DNA from: Epiperipatus broadwayi
Lineage: Eukaryota; Onychophora; Udeonychophora; Euonychophora; Peripatidae
Assembly: GCA_028023455.1 (NCBI GenBank)
Contig: JAQFVV010007270.1
Span: 50,001 to 114,000, forward strand
DNA: 64,000 bases
Reading direction: 5' to 3'
Shown here one piece after another: positions 1 through 13,119 of the stretch (its first letter is position 1; the number at the start of each line of letters is the position of its first letter). The notes below the pieces were generated by a model. The model searched no databases, had not been told where the DNA came from, and was given only the letters and a program-made list of their open reading frames with translations. The translations under genes and the position numbers were made by a program.

Positions 1-59
1 TGATGTGCAATTATTATGTCTTAATTATAATTATCTGTGATTATGTAATTGTTATGTGA

Positions 60-500
60 AGAAATTGAGTCAACACCAAGACTTATAAAACAAGTTTAAC
101 AATTTTATTAACAAACTTAACAATAAAATTATTTACATTATTTACATTCTGATAGAATTCTATTTATTCATATTCAAATATTTTTTAATACAAATTAAAT
201 GATTTAAAATCTAGGATGCAGAACATTTTTTTTAAATGTGCTCTTATTTTCAAAATATTATTATTATATAATTTTTTATTACAGTTATTAAAATTTTATT
301 AATTCCATAAGTTTACTATGACTTTATTCTTGTTATTTAGTTTAAAAAATAAATTATTATCCTGTATAATCATTCTTCAATAAATAATTATGTGAACTAC
401 CTTGATTCATAGCATACCATCAAACTAAGCTACTTACTAATTATTACTTTAAACTTCAAATATAATGCATGTATTATTGTGTTGTCATAAAATTACTTTT
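60..500 (-). repeat. possible diverged LTR fragment related to the 49-61 kb element
   Basis: Around 75-150 the order of short words (an ACAC run, AAAACAA, TTAACAA, then ATTTACA twice) follows the same order near 49550-49615 and 57650-57725, inside both LTRs of the gag-only element, in the same orientation. Looser resemblance continues to about 500. The similarity is only by eye and the sequence is AT-rich, so chance cannot be excluded. If real, this is the inner (R-U5) part of another minus-strand LTR cut by the window edge or decayed. Confidence 0.25.
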
Positions 501-3133
501 ATAAGACTTATGATTACTTACATTCATTAAACATGATTCAATCTATTACCTTTACTTGTAAATAAAAATAAGCATTATAAGTATGTTTTTGAAAATTCTA
601 AATAACTAAATAATATCATTATAAATCCCATTTAATTTATCAATTATTTATTTTTTATAAAAAATAAATAAATATTATTTTAAAAAATATAAGAAGTTTT
701 ATGATTCTTTCACTGATGAAATTATGTTCTTATAATTTTTACACTTATTTTACTCTAAGCAACATAACTTATCTTATCCACTTTAATAACAATTCTGTAT
801 TTCCAAACTTATTTATTATTTCCAATTTTAAACTACCATCCTTCACAATGTAATCCAATAAATTTCAATAACACATAAACTAGTAGGCATATGGGATAAA
901 CTATAACTTCAACTTAATAACACCTTTATCAACTAACCATCATGGTCACAGTGTACAAGAAATGAGGTATGACTTATTTGTCTAATAACCTCTACTACTG
1001 AATATAATGTCCAGGCTATCTATTCAGCACTATGGCACATTAAACTTTAACACATAGAAAAATAAACACTGCCATGAATATACGCAAGCTATAGGGCTAT
1101 GTTATCTATACTTTTATAATCATCAATATAGTATACTCTTGTTCCCATATAAATAAACTCTACATGCAATGTTATCTTGATCTTATGTAAACCTAATATT
1201 AAGATATTATCATCAAAGATCTATCACCTTACATCATCAAATTCATCTCCACATTTCTATAATAATAAATAAATTCATTTTTAGAATAACAATCTAACTA
1301 ACTAATAAGACAAGATTATTTCATTCTTTGATAGTTCTCAAACTTAAGCATAAACAATCAGAATCAATGTCATATTTTTAATACTTTAAATTACTCAACT
1401 AAAACATCCAGTTCAGTTATAACAGAATCATATACTTATAGTTGCCTTGTGTTTAAATATCTTTACGATATCAATAAACTTATGCATATTTTTAAATAAC
1501 TAAACAAATAATAAATTACATGTAGGTATCGTGTTTTTATATACACATCCATACATCCACACAAAATTATATAATACATTATAAAACTATTAATAATTTA
1601 CATTATTACCACAAGTAATTTCTGTTGGAAATTACTTATTTGATGTCATCTGGAGTACGATCTAAATAAACATTTTATTATCGTTTATTCCACATTATCA
1701 TACTTTAAAATATATTAAGTTTTTTTTAAAAAAATTATTATTAAAGAGTTTTTTCTTTACAATGAAATTTTAATTAGTAGGTTAGTAAATAATTTAATGT
1801 TCTATGTTCCTACTCTATCCCTATACTATGAATAAGCATTACTATAAATTTTTAGTAAAAAAAATAATTTTAAATTATATTTATGATAGCTTCATTAGAA
1901 TTTCTTGCGATGAAATGTTCTTTTCTTGATAATAAGCTCATTACAGGAAGTGTCTTTTTCTCGTGGTAAAACATTAATAATTACACTTCTGATGCCAATA
2001 ACCCCTCATGCTCCACTTCTCAATGTTGCAATGGACTTTTTAGATGTAAATATTTAAACTTAATTTAATGTTTCATTAAATGCACACATCTAAAATTAGT
2101 TAACATATTTAACAAAGTCAAATGAACAATAGAGTTAAATAATGGCAATATTAAGGGATGATACAAAATCATTAATATAAGATTTTGTATTTGTTTATAT
2201 TTAAGAACTACCCAATATCTAAATCAATATCTACCAACATAAGGGATGATTTCAACCAACTAAGTTAATTTTATGATATTGACCTGTTAATAAAGTTGTT
2301 TTGTTTGCTACTAGATTAACATTTTTTATATTGGTTCACTGTTGTGTGCTTTGGAAATTAGTGTTAATTAAGAAAAAATCTACTTCTGGGACACAGAGGC
2401 AATTTTATATATCTATTTATAATGATATAGCTGTGTAAGTATTTATAATTAAGATCACTACCAATAAACTCTCTTATGATTTTTTTGATAAGAAAATATA
2501 CTAGTTTATAAGTCTGGTGTTGTCACTGATGTTAGATGTTGATGTTTCTAGTGTCCATTACATTATATAAAAACACAGGAAAATAGCTCAGACTTATGTA
2601 AATCATAATAATTAATCTGTTGTTAAAACAACCTTTATAAATAAAAGATAATTTCCACTCTTTCACTCTGATCTAACATTTTTATATAGACAAGAATGTT
2701 TGCACATGGATTGTAAAAAAATTCAAATTAATTATATTCCTAGAATTTAATTAAACTTTAGTAACTAGGCACATATTAATGGCCTTGACAACAGATTAAA
2801 TAACAATCATTTTAACATTTTCAAACCCACTGTTTTCATTATTATGTAAATAATAAATCTGATTTTATATAAAGTTCATTGCTTTTATAAATATAATCAC
2901 TAAATAACAACCCAATACTATGCTGTTAAAACAATATCCATAAATCAAGACTCATGGTTTAGATAAGCTTGAGTAGTTATCACATGATTACATTTGTAAA
3001 ATCAGCTAGCCTTGTATAAAAGCATGTTTATTATCCAAGTAATAAATAATAATAACTATTAAAGTTTTTAAAAAAACAATTTATCATTCTGCTTTAAAAA
3101 CAATGATATTTTTTTTCTGATGTGGTTAATATA
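501..3133. other. AT-rich stretch without recognisable genes
   Basis: No open frame of note, no splice-flanked exon and no recognised repeat. Two short hairpins are visible, near 2043-2095 (TAGATGT paired with ACATCTA) and 2160-2192 (ATACAAAATC paired with GATTTTGTAT). I see nothing else that I can support here. Confidence 0.5.
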
Positions 3134-3671
3134 TATATACAAACCATTATACAATTACAAATATCCAGTAACGCTCTCTGTTTAAAGTTCTATATCTCAA
3201 TAATAGCAAACCATAAAATGATACCACTTTACGGTTGTATGCTAAATGATGTTAAATATTGAAATATAGACCTACTCAAACACAGAGCATGAAATTTTAA
3301 ATAAGCAAACGATCTTAAATTTTGCTAATAAACTAACAAGTTTAGAAAGTTATTAAAGACAAACTAAACATTAGATTGTTAACAGTAACTTTCTTTTCAT
3401 TTATAGTTTGGGAGGAATTTAAAGATTAAAATCTAATGTTTAGTTTGCCTTTAATAACTTTGTAAACTTGTTAGTTTATTAGCAAAATTTAAGATCGTTT
3501 GCTTATTTAAAATTTCATGCTCTGTGTTTGGGTAGGTCTGTATTTCAATATTTAACATCGTTTAGCATACACCTTAAAGTGGTATCATTTTAAGGTTTTC
3601 TATTATTGAGATATAGAACTTTAAACAGAGGGTGTTACTGGATATTTGTAATTGTATAATGGTTTGTATAT
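3134..3671. repeat. foldback repeat, arms about 245 bp
   Basis: The left arm (3134-3378) and right arm (3430-3671) are near-perfect reverse complements around a 51-bp loop. The loop begins with a 23-bp word (3378-3400) that recurs directly after the right arm (3695-3717), just before the (AT)n tract. A related, shorter palindrome lies at 10868-11170. There is no coding potential. It looks like a MITE or foldback element, or half of a larger palindromic duplication. Confidence 0.8.
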
Positions 3672-3711
3672 TTTCTATAATTATTTCAGTTAGTGTTAAC
3701 AGTAACTTTCT

Positions 3712-3715
<4 letters not shown>

Positions 3716-3799
<84 letters not shown>
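3716..3799. repeat. (AT)n microsatellite
   Basis: About 42 uninterrupted AT units. They end exactly where the TGTAACC terminus of the inverted-repeat element begins at 3800. Confidence 0.98.
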
Positions 3800-3802
<3 letters not shown>

Positions 3803-5559
3803 AACCAGTTGGCTTACATAGCATACACTAATATAGTGTGTGTGCATAAATATATAGTAAAATAAAGGAAAAGTAGGAATAAACACAAGATAAATTTTTG
3901 TAGATATTTTTTTTATATTTCCTAAAATAAAATAATAATAAGTAAAGGGTTAAATAATAACTCTGATTTAAAATATAAATTGTTTTATAAATTAAACTTT
4001 TAAAAGGTCTAAATAAATATAAATATTGTAGTATTATTATTATTCTGATTTTGAAATGTAAAAACACCATACATATTTTTGAAATTTTAATTCATTAAAC
4101 AAAATTTTTATCCATTAGAAATCCCCTAAGTAAAACATGTATATGTTTACAAAGGGATTAGTGAGATAAAAATAAAACTCTTTTTTTAATCAAGCTGCTG
4201 TTATCACCTTAGATGAGTCTATAAAAGGGCTGATAACAAATTAGCTCCAGTCTGGATAGTGATTTTGAAAAGAACAGTTTTGCTGACAGTTTTGTAAGAG
4301 TTGACCAGAGGAGTCTGGTTGTAGCATTTTAAGCAGTGGCCAACTAGGCCAACTGCAAAATTTTGGCTTGCAGATTTGTAAGAGTTAGCAGAAAGGCTAG
4401 CTGTAAAGTTGGCTAAAATATTTTGTGAAGAGTTGGTAACTGTAGCAGAAAATGGCCATAGTAAAACTAGCTGCAAAGATGGCTAAAATAATTATCAAGA
4501 GAACTATCATGAGGATGTAAAAATGCAAGGAAGTGGCTGTTATACAATTCACTGGTGGAATTTGAATTGACATGGAGAAAAGTGGGTCAAGATTCTTTGT
4601 AATTCATAGCCTTAAAAGTGTTCTAGAAAAACAGTTTGCTGCCCTGAAGCTTACAAAATCCAAGTATAAGTTGAACTGACTACAGAAGAAAAAGGCCAAC
4701 TATACCTGAATTATATACTTTTGCCTGATGATGACATTTTCCGGGATTGACAAAAAAACAGCTTGCCCAAGATGAATACCAGCTGAATAAAGAAGTAATT
4801 ATACTTATGCTGCTGTTTATCTATACATGCAGGCAATCACAAATAAATTTGTTGTGTTTATAAACAGTGAGTATTTTATCTTAATATTTCTTAAAATAAC
4901 TTTTAAAATTATAAATTAATAACTTAAAGTTAACACAAACAAGTAACTTTTGCTTGAGCTGAAATCTAACAGCAGTTATATATAATAATGAAATTCTAAA
5001 TAAGTTCTTTGGTCTGAAGTGACAGATATATAAAACTATTTTATTTTTCATTTATTAAGAAAAAAAGAGACATTTCATATTTAGAGACCTTGATAATTAA
5101 TCAACAAGTACCTATCAAACAAAAGTTGACTATTTAGTTTGACAAAAAAAAAGAACTTATAAACTAAAACTAAATTGTAAATTATATCTATGTTTTGGTT
5201 ATACACACATATATGTGTTTTCCGAATGAATTATGAAAAAAATATATAATTGTAACAAGTTTAAATAGCTAAAAGTCAGTGTGCGTATATACATGCACAC
5301 TCATATATGTAAAATTGTAAAAAAATTTTATTAAATGTCAATTCATTTATTGAATATTCATTATATATTATAAATTGCATGTCTGTGTGCATATATATGT
5401 AAACCATAGTAATAATTTGAATATATTTTATTATATTTTTTGTAAATTAATGTAATAATTTAAATTTTGAATAATAATTATGTAAATTACAAATGTAATA
5501 ATTATTTTATGTTTAATTGAAATGTCTTCATCATATGTTATAAAATGCCCATCTCTGTA

Positions 5560-5629
<70 letters not shown>

Positions 5630-6455
5630 TATGTGTGTGTGTGTGTGTGTGTGTGTTTATAGAATCTAATTGAGAAATATTGTAAAACCATGTAATAACT
5701 TTAGTTGTGTTTATAATTTTGTATACATTTCAAAATCAGAGCCTTATTCTATAAGATCTTAAATATTTATTTTTATTTTTTTTTTGTTAATAATAAACAT
5801 GTATTTAAATGTTAAAATTGTATTCCATCATCTCTTGGTCACATGCAGTAATAGAGCTTATGTTCTCTGAGCTAGATTCAGACACAGATAAATAGGGATG
5901 TGTACTCAGTGCTTTGGGACATCCAGAGATGATCGATCATCATCCTGGTTGGAGCATAAGATTATATTTTTTAAAGCCCCCGCACTATATTTTATTTTAG
6001 TTTAGTTTTATTAAAAATTTAAGTTTATAGTTGGCCAGTACATTAATGGCATTTAAGTGGCCAGAGCATTGATGATGATCAGCATGTTTTAAATGTCCCA
6101 GCATTATTGTTTCGATTTCTGATTATTGTGTATTTTAATGGATGGGCACTAAGTCCTGTTTATATAATTGCCCAAGCTGGCAAAGGCTCAATAGTTTGCC
6201 TGGTCTACAGAAGACCCATTTCCAATCCAGTCACAAGGTTGACTGTTTTTATACTGATTTATTATATTTTGAATCATTCATAATGATGAATGGTATTTTG
6301 AGCATTAATTGTACTTACTTTGATATATGATTAATGTATAGATTTTTAGCTGCTCTTCTGAGTTATCTGGATCATCTCACAATGTTCTCACAGATTTTCT
6401 AATTTCATTTTATTATTAAATATTCCATTACATAAATATATTTTTATAAATATTT
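3800..6455 (+). repeat. left inverted arm (about 2.65 kb)
   Basis: Pairs with 8249-10780 along its whole length, with substitutions and small indels. The clearest blocks are 3800-4260 with 10330-10780, 4710-4790 with 9830-9890, 5100-5260 with 9340-9500, 5820-6240 with 8500-8960, and 6340-6455 with 8249-8340. It carries an (AT)n(GT)n tract at 5563-5655 that is much shorter in the other arm. No open frame is shared by the two arms. Confidence 0.75.
5563..5655. repeat. (AT)n(GT)n compound microsatellite
   Basis: About 31 AT units, a short interruption, then about 12 GT units. It lies inside the left arm of the inverted-repeat element. The matching place in the right arm (near 9125-9165) has only a few AT units, so the expansion came after the arms formed. 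Confidence 0.95.
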
Positions 6456-6747
6456 CATTTTAAATGGACTGGGAGTGATGATGATTTTTCCATCACCCAG
6501 TTCAATTCTATGCTCTTACCACTTATCGCCCACCCCATCCTGTTACAAATAAAAAATATGAATTTTGATATTTTAAAAGAATATAAAATAATTTTGCTTG
6601 AATTATAGTTAAGAGTCAAGAATAAGAATTCATTGATCGTTAAAGGCAAAAGAGGCATTTTTGAACAATAATCCTTTGGACATTATTTTGAAAAATTTAT
6701 ATTAAGAAGAAAAGTAAAGAATAATGATTTAATAATTTAATTTTAAA

Positions 6748-8248
6748 ATGTTGATAATTAATATGCTATTGGTAAATAATAACAACCCCACCCTAATCTT
6801 TGGCAACTTTAATATTACTTATGCAAAATTTACAAAAACCTATATTCACTTGATAGATAAGCCATTTATGAGTGGAGAGGGTCATCTGCCTCATAATTCC
6901 TACTTTTTTTACACCAGAAAATACAGGTCACTGATTGATCTATTTTTTATATGCCTGACATACATTTTCTCATCACTGCAAAATTAGAACATGTGGTATT
7001 TTCTGACCATCTTGCCCTAGTAGTTAAAATTGAAGCTGCTAATAATGTCACTTCCGCTTGCAACACCATTAGAATGTTGACAAAATCAAATATAACAGAA
7101 GCCATACCATCTCAGGCTTATATATATTTTAAAAAAATAGATATACTTGCCAAACCTATAGAGGAAGCATGGTTTGCCTTTATTGGCATTCTTCAATCGA
7201 TCATTTCCTACCATACAATTAAGCAAAAGGGACCATTGGCGTTACTTAAAGACTTGGATGAGCTTGGTTTCAGAATGAAGACATTTAACTCTGCCTCATC
7301 TTCTATAGATGAGATTATATCCGTTAAGCTACAGTATAAAACCAAACAGAAGGCACTTGCAGATTATCTATCTATAAAGCATGCCAAGGTGTTTCTGGCT
7401 CAGCAGAACTGTTGGACTAGAAGCTACTTGCATTGGGCACTGGGTTCTATTAAACCCCCCCTACTCCCACTATCATCAATATTGATGGTGAGTCCTTTGT
7501 TTGCCTTCCAATGATTAAGGAAATCCATAAACACTTTGAACAAAAATTTTATTGTTTCAGCCATGTTAATACTCCCACTGAAGACATTTTAATTTGTCAA
7601 GATGATCATGGTATGACCGAAGATATGCTGAAAGCCAAACTCCAAGCATTGCCAGATAAAATACATCCCAGACTGCATTCTATACCACACTTCCTGTTAG
7701 ATCATCTAAGCCACTTCACAATTTCCATCCTATTTAGAATGACCAACCATTTGGCACAGGAGAAAAGAACAATCCCCCACCTATATCCTATTGCTTTAGT
7801 ACCCTTCCTAAAGAAGCATGAAGATCCCCACACCCTCAAAAACATTCGGCCTATTTCTATGTCTCTGCTCATCATTAAAATCCTGGAATCTGTCATAAAA
7901 GATAAGATCCAGGATAAGATACTCCAAAATATATCTTCTTCCCAATTTGCGAAGAAACATTCTTCACCAATTTTAGCCATTGGTCAAGCTAAAATATTAA
8001 TTGATTATGTTAGACAACAGAGAAAGCAGGCTGTCATAGCTATCCAGCTTGATTTCAATGGAGCTTTTGACTCTGTTAACATCAATACTCTTCTAAACTT
8101 GCTGAAAGGCCATCACATCCCAACCTCTATCATACAGATCATAGATAACCTCATGTTTAACAGAGAAATTGCTGTCTCACTGAATGGCAAGCTCTCTTTA
8201 TTTTTCCAACCTAACACATCCATTCCGCAAGGCTCCCCCCTCCAATAA
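6748..8248 (+). pseudogene. non-LTR (LINE-type) endonuclease-reverse transcriptase fragment
   Basis: Three overlapping frames form one broken protein. The first (6748-6987) has the endonuclease word FGNFN (6799-6813; GDFN in active enzymes) and RSLID near its end. The second (6951-7514) continues with SDH (7002-7010), the endonuclease C-terminal signature, and then a linker. The third (7511-8248) is the N-terminal half of a LINE reverse transcriptase: NIRPIS (7841-7858), LDFNGAFDSV (8048-8077) and PQGSPL (8224-8241). Frameshifts lie near 6950 and 7500. The frame stops at 8246-8248, exactly where the right inverted arm begins, so the YxDD catalytic motif, thumb and 3' tail are missing. G-to-N in the first motif also suggests decay. 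The region 6456-6747 before it may be lost endonuclease N-terminus, but I see no motif there. The clade is not resolved. Confidence 0.8.
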
Positions 8249-10777
8249 TTTATAAAATATATATAATTAATATAGTATTTTATAAGAGTATAAGATTAGA
8301 GAATCTCAGAGAGCATTGAGAGATCATAAGCTAACTCAGAAGAGCAACTAAAAGCATAATTATAAATTTAACCAGCATTATAATAAGTCAAAGTAAGTAT
8401 GGGTAAATACTCATAACCATCCATCACCATTAATGATGAGAATAAACAAATTAGTACAATAAATCAAGAGACCATCTTGTGGCTGGATTTGAACCATAAA
8501 AATATAAATCAACAGTCAACCTTGTGACTGGATTGGAAATGGGTCTTCTTTAGACCAGGCTAACTACTGAGCCTTTGCCAGCTTGGGCAATTATTTAAAC
8601 ATAACTTGGATGCACCAGCTTAGTGCCCATCCATTAAAAATACACAATAATCAGAAATCAAAACAATAATGCTGGGACATTTAAAACATGCTGATCATCA
8701 TCAATGCTCAGGCCACTTGTACTGGCCAACTATAAACTTAAATTTTTAATAAGACTAAAGTAAAATAAAAAAAATAATAGTGCATGGGCTTTAAAGAGTA
8801 TCCTCTTTTGCACCAACCAAAATAATGATTGATCATCACTGGATGCCCAAAGCACTAAAACACATCCCCATTTATCATATGTCCGAAATCTAGCTCAGAG
8901 AACATGGGCTCTATTACTGTACGTGAACAAGAGATGATGGAATACAATTTTTAACAATTAAATATAAGTTTATTAATAACAAAAAATAAATAAATAAGGT
9001 CTTATAAGGGTTCTGATTTTGAAAAGTATCCAATAATAAAAGTCATTACACTGTAATTTACAATATTACTACAAAATTCAAGTTATTACATCAATTTACA
9101 TTACCTCTTAATTAGTTTTTATAAATACATATATATATATATCTGCACACAGACGTGCTTCCTAATAATATACAAGGAATGCATTTCTATTTAAATAAAA
9201 TAATTATATATATATAAAAAAATAAACTTTACATGTATATGCGCACAGACGTGCGATCCAGGTATATACAATTAACATTCAACAACAAAATGCTTAAACC
9301 TGCATATATGTCCCATTTAAATTTGTTACAATAATTTATTTTTTTTTTCATAATTAATTCATTTGGAAAACACATAAATGTCACACATATACGTGTGTAT
9401 CAACAAAATGTAGATATAATTTAACATTAGTGTCTGTTTATAAGTTCCTTTTTTTTTTACTTAAAAAAAATATAGTCAATTTTTGACAAGTACTTGTTGA
9501 CTAATTATCAGCGTTTCTAGACCAATTTAAAAGATTTGCTTTTTCATTTTAATTCAAACAAAATTATGCTTGCATTTAAATTATATGTTCTTTTTTCAAT
9601 GAATATGAAAATTATTTCTTTTCAAAATATATATATAGCAAATAGTCTCTCTTTTAAATATTTGACTCAAGCAAATTTTACTTTAAGTTATCAAGTTAAA
9701 ATGTCTTTTATAAGGAATATTTAAAGAATATAACTCACTGTATACACACACAATGTTTTTATATGTGGTTCCCTGCGTGCAAGCAGCATCAGTGCACCAA
9801 TTTCTTCGAGATTTTTCTTGGTAAGCTTGGTTTTTGGTCATCAGAAAAATGCAATCCAGGTTTGTTGTCATCATCAAGTAAAAGTATATAATTCTGGTAA
9901 TTTGTTGGCATACCATGAGGTTCCTTTTGTAGTCCAAGCAATTGTCAATCTGTCTTCTAGAACATATTTAAGCAGCTAGTTGATCCATTTGAAGTGACCC
10001 TGGCTTCATGCATCAAAACTCTGCAGTAAACTATAAGGCAGTGGACTGTCCTTAGATCTTCATAGGAGCTTTGCATAACTCTGCTAGCTATTTTGTCCTC
10101 TTTTTTCTCAGGCTATTGATTTAGAAGTGACCCAGCTTCAACTAAATCAAAACTCCTGGCAAGAAAAATATTAGCAGCTCTGGATCTGTTGTCCTATCTT
10201 CAGTTATATCAATTCATGATAGATGGACTGCCAACTCTGCAGTCAGCTAAACCAACTGCTGCATACTTCAACAAGCTGCAACAAAATATTGCAACAACTT
10301 TTCAGCTGACCTTCTTACAAAAACTCTTAATCAGACTGGAGCTAATCCTGTTATCAGCCCTTTTATAGACTCATCTAAGGTGATAACAGCAGCTTGATTA
10401 AAAACAGAGTTTTTATTTTTATCTCACTAATCCCTTTGAATACATATACATGTTTTACTTAGGGGATATCTAATAGATAAAAATTTTGTTTAATTAATTA
10501 AAATTTCAAAAATACAGTAAGGTGTTTTTAAATTTCAAAATCAGAGTAATAATTAATAATAATGCAATATTTATATATATTCACACCTTTTTAAAATATT
10601 AATTTATAAAACAATATTTTACATCAGAGTTATTATTGTTATTATTTTTTTTATTTCAATGAATGTCGAAAATATCTACTATAATTTTTGTCTGTGTTTA
10701 TTTCTACTTTTCTTTTGTTTTACATATATATTATTCACATACACTATATTAGTGTGTGTGATGTAACCCAACTGGTT

Positions 10778-10780
<3 letters not shown>
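8249..10780 (-). repeat. right inverted arm (about 2.53 kb)
   Basis: Reverse complement, with divergence, of 3800-6455. It contains two copies of a word with GCACAGACGTGC at its core (9150 and 9240 regions). Short frames in it (for example 9536-9724 and 9683-9937) are not shared with the left arm, so I do not treat them as genes. Confidence 0.75.

Positions 10781-10860
<80 letters not shown>
10781..10860. repeat. (AT)n microsatellite
   Basis: Nearly pure AT repeat with one phase slip. It begins immediately after the GGTTACA end of the inverted-repeat element, mirroring the tract at 3716-3799. Confidence 0.97.
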
Positions 10861-10867
<7 letters not shown>

Positions 10868-11170
10868 GGTTACCAATAACACTAACTGAAATAATCATAC
10901 AAATATCTAAACCATTATACAATTATAAATATCCAGTAACGTCCTCTGTTTAAAAGTCAATATCTCAATAATAGAGAACTTCAAAATGATACCAATTTGA
11001 AATCGTATGCTAAACAATGTTAAATATTGAAATACAAACTAACTCAAACAGAGAGCATGAAATTTTAAATAAGCAAATGAGCTTCAAATTGGTATCATTT
11101 TCAAGTTGACTATTATTGAGATATAGACTTTTAAACAGAGACCATTACTGAATATTTGTAATTGCATAAT
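10868..11170. repeat. foldback repeat related to 3134-3671
   Basis: The arms, about 10915-11000 and 11085-11170, are imperfect reverse complements. The outer words match the left-side foldback (ACAATTAYAAATATCCAGTAACG and ATGAAATTTTAAATAAGCAAA types), but the middle is shorter. The short spacer between it and the (AT)n is also the reverse complement of the spacer at 3670-3716, so the symmetry continues past the ends of the central element. Confidence 0.7.
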
Positions 11171-11174
11171 CGTT

Positions 11175-11196
11175 TATATATATATATATATATATA

Positions 11197-11240
<44 letters not shown>
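11175..11240. repeat. (AT)n microsatellite, followed by TGTAAC
   Basis: AT repeat with one CG interruption near 11197. The next bases (11241 on) are TGTAAC, the same start as the elements at 3800 and 18735. No partner end was found, so I do not call an element here. Confidence 0.9.
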
Positions 11241-11243
<3 letters not shown>

Positions 11244-13119
11244 AACTTAAATTCGGTGATTAAAAGAATTAAGATAAAATATTACCATTATAAATATTTT
11301 TACCTGAGTCCAAAGGCATTGTAGCCAAAAATAAATGAAAACATCAAAATGCTTTTCTCAAACATATTGCCATTGTAACATAAATAATGTAGATCAAAAG
11401 ATCCGATCCAAGTATCAAAAATCCAAATATTATTAAAATCTCAAATATTCAAATATTATAACTTAATAAACAAAAAAGAATTGTAGCTTTTATTTTATAT
11501 CAAAAGAAAAGAATTAAAATATGCAACTTGCTGAGTATAAGCTATTAAACAAATTATTAAGAATGAGTTAATAACATCAAGTGGGTGAGTACACTAGTAA
11601 CTCAATAAAATATCTTCTCAGGTATACAGACAGTAGATTTTATCCACTTTCATTTCTTGGTTTGATGTCAAGTGCATATTTAAGTAAATAATAAGTGAAT
11701 ATGGTCTAGCAGGGTGCCACTAGATTATCTGAACCTAGACACAGTTATATCATAACATTTTCACATGTACCAGGTTTGAATCCCTTTTGGTACTTTATTT
11801 CTAATAAAAGTGGAGGATTTTGCTTTTAGACCCATATCACTGTATGCAATAATATTTAGGTAAACATAAAACATCTTTAAACTAAAGTGGAGTATGTAAA
11901 GTTCATTAGACAGAAATCATTTCCTAGATCCTAACATAATAAATGCATTTTAATATTTCTTTATAAGTCTTACTAGCTCAGAATACATCATTAATTTAGG
12001 ATGGCAATTACCTCATCCTTGCATGATATAGATGATGGAATGGTGGTTATAATATTTATTCACGAATTTCAACTAAATATCATGAAATCACTTATTTGTC
12101 TATGGCCTTTAAACATTTATCTATCTCATTAAGTAAAATGTGATGATGATGATTATGACAATGATAATGATAATGGTTTCAACCACAGCTTTAGGATTAA
12201 GTCTAATCATAAAATTTAGTTTCAGAAATTAATAATTAGTGGCTAATCTTAGTATATCTAAATGAAACTTAAATAGCTAATATTCACCTTGATGATGAAT
12301 GATCACAACTGATAAAAAATACTCTTAATCAAATATATACACCTCTGTTTAATAAAAAAAATTAACATTTATTACTGCATTTCTGATGTATACATAAAAA
12401 TGTCTATATCTACATGAAAATTGATATGAACAATAACAACAATAATCATAATTGACTGTTTTCAAATCATAACATTAATTTTAAATTCTTTCCCCTTTCC
12501 TGTCAAATGTATTTCAAATTGGATACTAAGTTTGCTAAAGTTTTCTCTTCACAAGAAAATATTTCATTAAAAAAAATATTCACTCTTTGGCACACATACT
12601 TTATAATCTAACATGTAAAGCAGAATGATAAAAAAAAATTTAGTAGAAGTGAAAGAGCAAGATTTCCAAAACAAGTTTTAAATTATTTTTCTCCCCCTCC
12701 CTTCTACCCTCTGAAATGCTATACTTTAACTTAAAACAGAAATTTAATATTTTTAATACCACCTATTATTTCACATCCACACACAATTACATATATGCAA
12801 CAAGTATTATTATATTATGTATCTGCATGTTTTATCCCCATAATAACAAAAATATTATTTAAAACAAAATAATAATAAAAAATATGTTACATATTAATAA
12901 CATTTCATAACTTTAGGTTAATAGACAATTATAATTTTAGTACATATAAAATCATTAATGAAGCTTATGTTTATCATTATTAAGAAATTCTTGGTTTCAA
13001 TTGATCTTGGTTGTTTTAAAAGTTCTTTAAACAAAATATACTACTCTGTTGCTAAAATTTTACTAAGTCTCTGATATCATAAAGAAAATATATAAAAGAA
13101 AATTTTATTTTACCAGTTC
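11241..13119. other. AT-rich stretch, one SINE-like box pair, otherwise nothing
   Basis: The only notable signal is a possible RNA polymerase III promoter. TGGTCTAGCAG (11702-11712) fits the A-box consensus and GGTTTGAATCC (11773-11783) fits the B-box consensus. The 60-bp spacing is longer than in a tRNA, and no target duplications or tail are obvious, so this could be an old tRNA-derived SINE or chance. The rest is AT-rich with short GATGAT runs (12140-12170) and no coding signal. Confidence 0.35.

Larger units (their letters stand above)
3800..10780. mobile_element. inverted-repeat element with a LINE-type EN/RT core
   Basis: Seen: the left end starts TGTAACCAGTTGG (3800-3812) and the right end closes CCAACTGGTTACA (10768-10780), a perfect 13-bp inverted terminus. 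Both ends abut (AT)n. Behind them are two diverged inverted arms, 3800-6455 and 8249-10780. The unpaired centre of about 1.8 kb holds a broken endonuclease/reverse transcriptase frame. Known: LINE-type EN-RT proteins normally sit in elements without inverted repeats. Inferred: this is either a foldback-type transposon that captured a LINE fragment, or an inverted duplication that formed around one. No transposase is visible. Target duplications cannot be read in (AT)n. Confidence 0.6.

Noticed and set aside
3632-3886. Open frames of Tyr-Ile repeats on both strands (also at 5431-5691, 10679-10882, 17601-17804 and 61746-61991)
   Set aside because: They are translations of (AT)n microsatellites, open in every phase that avoids stops, with no gene-like flanks.
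7702-7980. Minus-strand 92-codon frame opposite the LINE-type RT
   Set aside because: Antisense shadow of a region with clear RT motifs on the plus strand.
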